64,000 nt of DNA from contig JBANDB010000004.1 of assembly GCA_037576215.1 (NCBI GenBank), positions 5,456,001 through 5,520,000 of the forward strand. The letters are read 5' to 3'. This DNA comes from Armillaria gallica. Lineage: Eukaryota; Basidiomycota; Agaricomycetes; Agaricales; Physalacriaceae. This document shows, piece by piece, positions 58,442 through 64,000 of this stretch (the stretch's first letter is position 1; each line of letters starts with the position of its first letter). Under the pieces are notes generated by a model, which had not been told where the DNA came from, searched no databases, and was given only the letters and a program-made list of their open reading frames with translations. The position numbers and the translations under genes were made by a program.

Positions 58442-60653
58442 ATGCTCGCTGCTCTTGTGCTTTATCTTCTGGTAGAGGTTTCTTTAGGGTTCGAGGTCGT
58501 TGGCCCAACTACGGGTCTGGAAATTACGAACCAGTACCTCGCCCCAGATGGATTCACGCGCTCGTTCGTATTCTTCAACTATTTTGTGCCTCAGATTTGC
58601 TGACCGCACAACCAGGACCACCGTAGCCGGAGGGACGTTCCCAGGCCCGTTGATCAGAGGTGTTAAGGTGTGATATTTCCGTTCAAATTAAGTGACAAAA
58701 TCTTACTTGAGAAACATTATCAGGGCGATCAATTCCAGATTGATGTCAAGGATTCGCTCCACGATAAAACGATGCTCCAAAGCACCAGCGTTGTAAGTGA
58801 TAACTATATTCAGTGTTCACAACGTTCTCATATGCTTCCGGATAGCACTGGCACGGTATCTTCCAACGGGGTACAAATTTTGTGGACGGTACTTCTTCAG
58901 TCACACAGTGTCCTATCACGACGGGAAGTTCATTCTTGTACGACTTCCCTGTACCAGATCAAGCTGGGACGTTTTGGTACCACTCGCATTTGTCCACACA
59001 GTACTGCGATGGATTGCGTGGCCCATTTGTCGTGTATGATGGTATCGACGGGGTGAATGACCCACATAGGGCTCTATACGATGTTGATGATGGTGAGTAC
59101 TTGTCGTTCGGGGTCTCCGTTATTCTCATGTCTTTTCAGAGTCGACTATCATCGCGTTGTCCGATTGGTTCGTACTACTGACTTCCGATGAGCGAAAGTG
59201 TTCTGACAACTGATTAGGTACCACGTTCCTACTCCGGTCCTTCTTGGACAACCGGGTAAAAAAAGGTTCAATTCTACCCTAATCAATGGGCTGGGAAGAT
59301 TTCATAAAGATGTATGTATACACTTCTTTTTTCCAAAGCGTCATGTTTACTCTTTACTAGCCGACTTCAGCTCTTACAGTCATCTCCGTCGAGCCCTCAA
59401 AGCGGTACCGACTCCGTATAATCTCCATGTCGTGTGATCCGAACTATATCTTCTCCATCGATGGTCACGACCTCACCATCATTGAAGCCGATGGGGAAAA
59501 TACCGTGCCTCATACGGTGGACGCTATGCGCATCCTTGCAGGTCAACGGTATTCCGCTATCTTACATGCCAAACAGCCTGTAGCCAACTACTGGATACAC
59601 GCCCAACCTGACACCGAGGCATTCGGTTTCAACGGAACGGCCTTCGAGTCCGGAATTAACTCGGCCATTTTGAGGTATGTAGGTGCTCCAGAAGGAGATC
59701 CTACTTCTACGCAAGAGACCCCTGTTGTTCTCTTGAAGGAGGCAGACCTCCATGCCCTCGAACATCCCGGCGCTCCGGGACTACCATATCCCGGTGGTGT
59801 CGATCTGGTGCTGAACTTGACATTGGGATTAAACACTACTACCGGCGAGTTCACAATCAACACCGTCCCATTCCATCCGCCATCGGTTCCAGTTCTGCTA
59901 CAGATTATGAGCGGGGCACAGAAAGCGCAGGATTTGTTGCCGCAAGGCTCCGTGTATGGACTCCCGCTCAATAAGACCATTGAGATCAATCTAATTGGAG
60001 GAATTGCCCTTGGGGATCCTGTGCGTATATATCTTAATATCCAAAAGTTCTTCTAGACTTAAAACACTTCTAGCATCCGATGCATCTACACGGTGTAAGC
60101 TCTCAACGAGTGCAGAACACTTTTTTAACCACTAACATAATTTTCAGCATTCCTTTGACGTCGTCAAAAGCGCGGATAGTGCTGTGACGAACTATATTGA
60201 TCCTGTTCGTCCAATTTCTTTTTGTTAAGCCCATCAGAAACTGAATAGCCTCGCAGGTCCGTCGAGATGTAACGGGCGTCCTGTTGGGTAATACTACCAC
60301 CATACGCTTTGTAACTGATAATTCAGGACCTTGGTTCTTGCATTGGTCAGTGCAGGCTCCTTTCCTTGTCCATACCATCTTTACTCATTCATCGCTTATC
60401 ACAGCCACATTGATTTTCATTTAGAAGCGTGAGTATCATGTTATGCTCCTGTTCTCATACTGATACTTTTCTTGGATCAGCGGTATGGCCGTAGTACTCG
60501 CCGAAGCTATCGACGACACTGCGTCGTTCAATCCAACACCTGGTAGGATAATTAACCAGCTTCGTTCCTTCATATCCTTATCATACTTGCGTTGTAGCCG
60601 CCTGGGATAACCTCTGTCCCACTTACTACCAACTTTCCCCAGATCAACTCTAG
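58442..60653 (+). CDS. Laccase (multicopper oxidase)
   Basis: Secreted p-diphenol:oxygen oxidoreductase that oxidises phenols and reduces O2 to water; relevant to lignin, pigment or detoxification chemistry. The ATG at 58442 opens a hydrophobic signal ([17 protein letters not shown]). All four copper signatures are present: L1 [17 protein letters not shown]2 [21 protein letters not shown]3 HPMHLHG|HSFDVV, with HPMHLHG on its own 21-nt mini-exon near 60072-60092; L4 [17 protein letters not shown], assembled across two introns. Between them run [29 protein letters not shown] and [10 protein letters not shown]. It ends [17 protein letters not shown], with TAG at 60651-60653. About 500 aa in more than ten exons; all joints checked keep frame. 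The type-1 axial position, ten residues after the L4 Cys, is Met where Leu or Phe is usual in basidiomycete laccases. Confidence 0.93.
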
Positions 60654-60892
60654 TGCCGCTCTTTTTGTGCCGTTGTATTTGTTGCATTATATCCAAAAGT
60701 ATTAATGTATCAATCCGTGCTTACGACGCGTAATATATCATGCTTCATCCACTTTTTGAGTTTCCGAAAGTTCGTTTATATTCTACATTGTGTGAATTGT
60801 GTTTTATCTCCGCCTTCGCATCAGCTGGCCTCTGGAGTACAGGTTCAGGGATGCGGGGTAAAGAAGTTTCCTAAAAATACGCGCGAGTCATT

Positions 60893-63889
60893 CTAAGGTT
60901 TATCGTATAAGTTCGTAGTTCTCACCATATCAGGAGCAGTTATTATGTGTCTCTCAAGAATACCTACAGCATCGCCAATTTTTGTCCTTACCTCCGATAG
61001 GGAAGCGCTATCGACCTTTTGTTTCTTGAACCAGTCGGTCGAGTCCAATTCACCCTGCGCTAGTTCCAACAGTCTCTTCCGGCATATATCCCACGAAGGA
61101 TCCCCAGGCCGCTTCTTTATCAACTCTGACAATGCTTTATTCGGACCTTTTGCTTTGCCCACATTGTTGCAAGCCAAAGTGGTACATATAATGGGGAGAA
61201 TGTCAGGCCGGTGCGCATAGTCCAGCGAGGAAGACGTTAGGCCAGGAATATACGCCTCCAGAATTCTGACAAACTCTGGATGCAACTGGCAGTTTGATGA
61301 TAGCCTGATGCAATCAATCTGCTCAAAGGCGTCATACGCGACCGATATACGGTTTCTGAAGCAGTGTCGCAAGATCTGGGATAAATTGAGGAAGTATAGC
61401 TGATGCGTAGGGTTTAGATTCCCGTTATTGTCCACCGTCAACCCCTGCAACGACCACGACTCATCTTCAAAAGCTACTTGAATGAGCTTCCGCATAGTTA
61501 TCAAGGATAAAGAATGCCGGATATCTAACGGGAAGTTGAGAAAGCCCGTCCTTAGTCGAGACGGCATTCCGAGCATCATGCAATATATCTCCAGTATGCA
61601 GATGCGCCCAGACCAAAGCTGAGACTCTCTCGGGGCTTTTGCATTGAATAGATTAGAATCAGATTGGATAGATCGATCCATTCCAAGCATGATACCTCGA
61701 CCTTCATCCGTGGTCAGCGAGGGATATCTCGCCACACACCGTTCGAGGTCGGTCATGGTGGTCACGAATAATTGCAAGCCTGACGCCGAATCCGGGGAGC
61801 GACGAATCACAATCTTGAGAAGAAATTCGATAATGGCCAAGAGAAGCTGGATACGGGGAATGGCATTGATATGATGCCTTGCGAATGTATTGCAGCCTGC
61901 TCGTGTGTATGTTCCAAGTAGATTGTCGACCACGTCTCGGTATAGGTACATGATGATGGCCTGGCGTAGTGTGCTGACATGTGGCGTATGCAGAGAGACT
62001 GCGTGCGTCGGGGGACTTGACCAATCTTTAGCCGAAGCCTCTAGTAGAGCCGTAGACAATGAAATCCAAGATTCCATAACTTGCTCCATGCCTCCGATGT
62101 TAATATCGCATGCCCGTTTGACGAGTTGCGACCAGACAAGGGGAGGAAGCTGTACGTCAACTTTTCTATCAAATAGGTCAAGTATGAACTGTATCGGCCC
62201 CGCGTGTCGAAGAGAAAGCGGTACGAATACGCTCGTCTGGAAATGACTGGTAATCACTACAGCAGAAAGGCGGGGTGCAGAGAATTCAGGGAGCCTGAGG
62301 TGGGGTATTCTCGTTAGATGCGAGACCTCTATGGGGATGTGCAGTTCAAATCGCAGGAGCCGTTCTAGCTTGGCTTCTTTCCCTAAAACAGGGACTATGA
62401 CATCGTCGAATGGACCCGGGGATAAACATTCGTTCAGCAGTGCTGTCTGCTCCTCAAGGATGTCTGTACCGGCAAATCTCTGACGAGCTGTGCCTGACAC
62501 CCCCATGGGAAGTCCTGCAATTGCTTGGATAACGATGCTTCGCACTGTGGGATTCGAGGACATGTCGTATAGCCAATATAGGGCGTCCACGTCAAGTGTG
62601 TCGGAGATGGACTTGACGATGTGCGTCTCAATCTTATTCAACGACTGGATATGTATCCTATTGGGACTTGACGACATTCCGGGTAGGGGTTCGGCGAAGA
62701 AACCTTTGAGCTTGGGAACGACATGTTGCGAGAAATAGCTCGCCAATACGTATGCAGCATCTGCTAGTGGCGTACGGTAAGGGCATTGTGAGAACCAAAA
62801 GGGGAGGACATTCGTTGCAATAACAAATAGATATGCGATGGCTCCAATACCACCGGTGACCCAAGCAATGATGCTATGCATGGGGCCAAGGAAAACGACG
62901 AGGCCTATGAAGAAGAACGCCAAGGCGAGGTGCATGAGCATCGGTAAGAGACCGATGATCAGAGGCACCTGCCACTTGTGTAGGCCCATGTATCGGTACT
63001 GTCGTATGCGGCTACGTTCCCGAGGTGTACCAGATGGCAGTATTATGTAGTGGTGGAGCCATTGCTTCACCAAAACAGATATGAGTGCTGCAGAAAGACT
63101 CAGGGAGAGACTGGTGAACCAAAGTCCATTCACCCATGCAATGGATGTGGGCGGAGTGAAGTTCGCTGTTGGATTTACCGCGGAAGAAAGCGGGAGGTCG
63201 GCGCTAGTCCCATTGGAAATGGCTCGTTGAATGGATACGAGTTCAAAGAGAAGATAAGCGGAGATTTGATTGTAGTCCGGTTGGAGATTTTGAGAGAATT
63301 GGACAGCGAACGCACTAACTACGGCGGAGAAGAGACCGGCCTTCAAAAAGTTGTCTGCGATTTAGAATGTGCGAGGAAGAAGGTTGACCGACTCACGAAT
63401 ACCAAAAGAACATCAACAGTTTCCCGCCAATCGCCCACTCTGTCGGCATCAAATTTTTGACTTTCGTTAAGGTAGGTTCTCCAGACTCTGGCGGTCGGCG
63501 CAGTTTCTTCGTATATTGGATCTTCCGGATACTTATCCTCGTAGTCAAATGCAGCTAAACAGCGTCGTTAGTGGTTCGCCATCGTCATCGGGAACGTCAA
63601 ATGCACCTCTCTCCGATCTTTGTTCTCGGGCGCGCCTCACGCCAAAGCCCCGGTTTCTTTCGACTTTCTGCTCGAAAGCCGGACTCTGGGAGGGCTTTTC
63701 TCCAGTGCCGCTCTCTTCATTTTGGAAAATGGTTTCTTCTTGGACGGCATGCAGCGAGTACTTTGATCCTTTTTCAGACGACAGAGGATAAAACGGTGTA
63801 AGCTGAGGTTTGAGAGTCGGGTTGTCTGTTAGTATTTCATGTTTTCCTGATGTATCGTTGGAGATGACTGAAGCGTCCTCGTCGAACAT
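60893..63889 (-). CDS. Divergent DUF6535-domain membrane protein (locus g8, intact)
   Basis: Exons 63889-63607, 63554-63397 and 63340-60893 give 962 aa. Exon 1 (MFDEDASVISNDTSGKHEIL...) is unlike the other loci. Exon 2 keeps the family block (AFDYEDKYPEDPIYEETAPT, ARVWRTYLNES, DVLLVF). Exon 3 keeps AGLFSAVVSAFAVQFSQNLQ, GLWFTSLSLSLSAALISVLV, SGTPRERSRIRQYRYMGLHK and LIIGLLPMLMHLALAFFFIG. It also keeps ALYWLYDMSSNPTVRSIVIQ and DPSWD near the C-terminus. Intron positions match the A and B types, so the exon architecture is ancestral. It is not part of the inverted duplication and is convergent with the laccase. As an outgroup it shows which motifs define the family in this window. Function unknown. 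Confidence 0.86.
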
Positions 63890-64000
63890 GAAGCAAGCTG
63901 TGAGAAGCTTTCAGGGTCGCGTTTGGGGGTAGGGTAGGATTACACGGCACAGTCCAATGGGAAATGCCGGGCGTAGATAAGACATGGTGATGGAAACGAT

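Overview
This is a nuclear genomic window from a filamentous basidiomycete, very probably an Agaricomycete. Coding sequence is cut by many 50-60 nt GT-AG introns. The gene set includes a laccase, short secreted tyrosinases and an expanded DUF6535 membrane-protein family, a combination typical of mushroom-forming fungi. All exon models were read by eye from splice sites and protein motifs. No rRNA, tRNA or CRISPR was recognised.

Layout. (1) 1-8 kb: the 5' end of a serine hydroxymethyltransferase gene on the minus strand, then three tandem plus-strand genes. Each encodes only the N-terminal and 3'-5' exonuclease half of DNA polymerase delta. The middle copy is an intact 10-exon, 539-aa reading frame. 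The first has an apparent 1-nt frameshift. The third carries a TTAA-flanked insertion in its Exo II motif. (2) 8.6-26 kb: a minus-strand arm with three intact DUF6535 genes, a tyrosinase, an F-box-type pseudogene and a DUF6535 fragment. (3) 26-38 kb: a single-copy core of conserved genes: a Ras-type GEF (Lte1-like domain layout), the histone chaperone ASF1, a four-TM protein, the proteasome-associated deubiquitinase UBP6/USP14 and a BAP31-type ER protein. (4) 38-53 kb: a plus-strand arm that mirrors the left one: DUF6535 genes, an F-box relic, a tyrosinase, then more DUF6535 genes. Several of its members are broken. (5) 53-64 kb: a Ser/Pro-rich protein, a small ABM-like protein, a complete laccase and a divergent DUF6535 gene.

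Two things stand out. The first is a large imperfect inverted duplication centred near 31 kb. It flanks the housekeeping core with DUF6535, F-box and tyrosinase blocks in opposite orientation. The left arm is largely intact and the right arm is decaying through frameshifts, a MITE insertion and a deletion junction. The second is the tandem family of free-standing polymerase-delta exonuclease modules, at least one intact with all exonuclease metal ligands visible.

The core genes are ordinary cell machinery (Ras-family signalling, chromatin assembly, proteasome deubiquitination, ER membrane). The flanking genes look like fast-evolving accessory content. The function of DUF6535 is unknown. The sequence shows an N-terminal basic/acidic region, about four membrane helices and a large helical C-terminal part.
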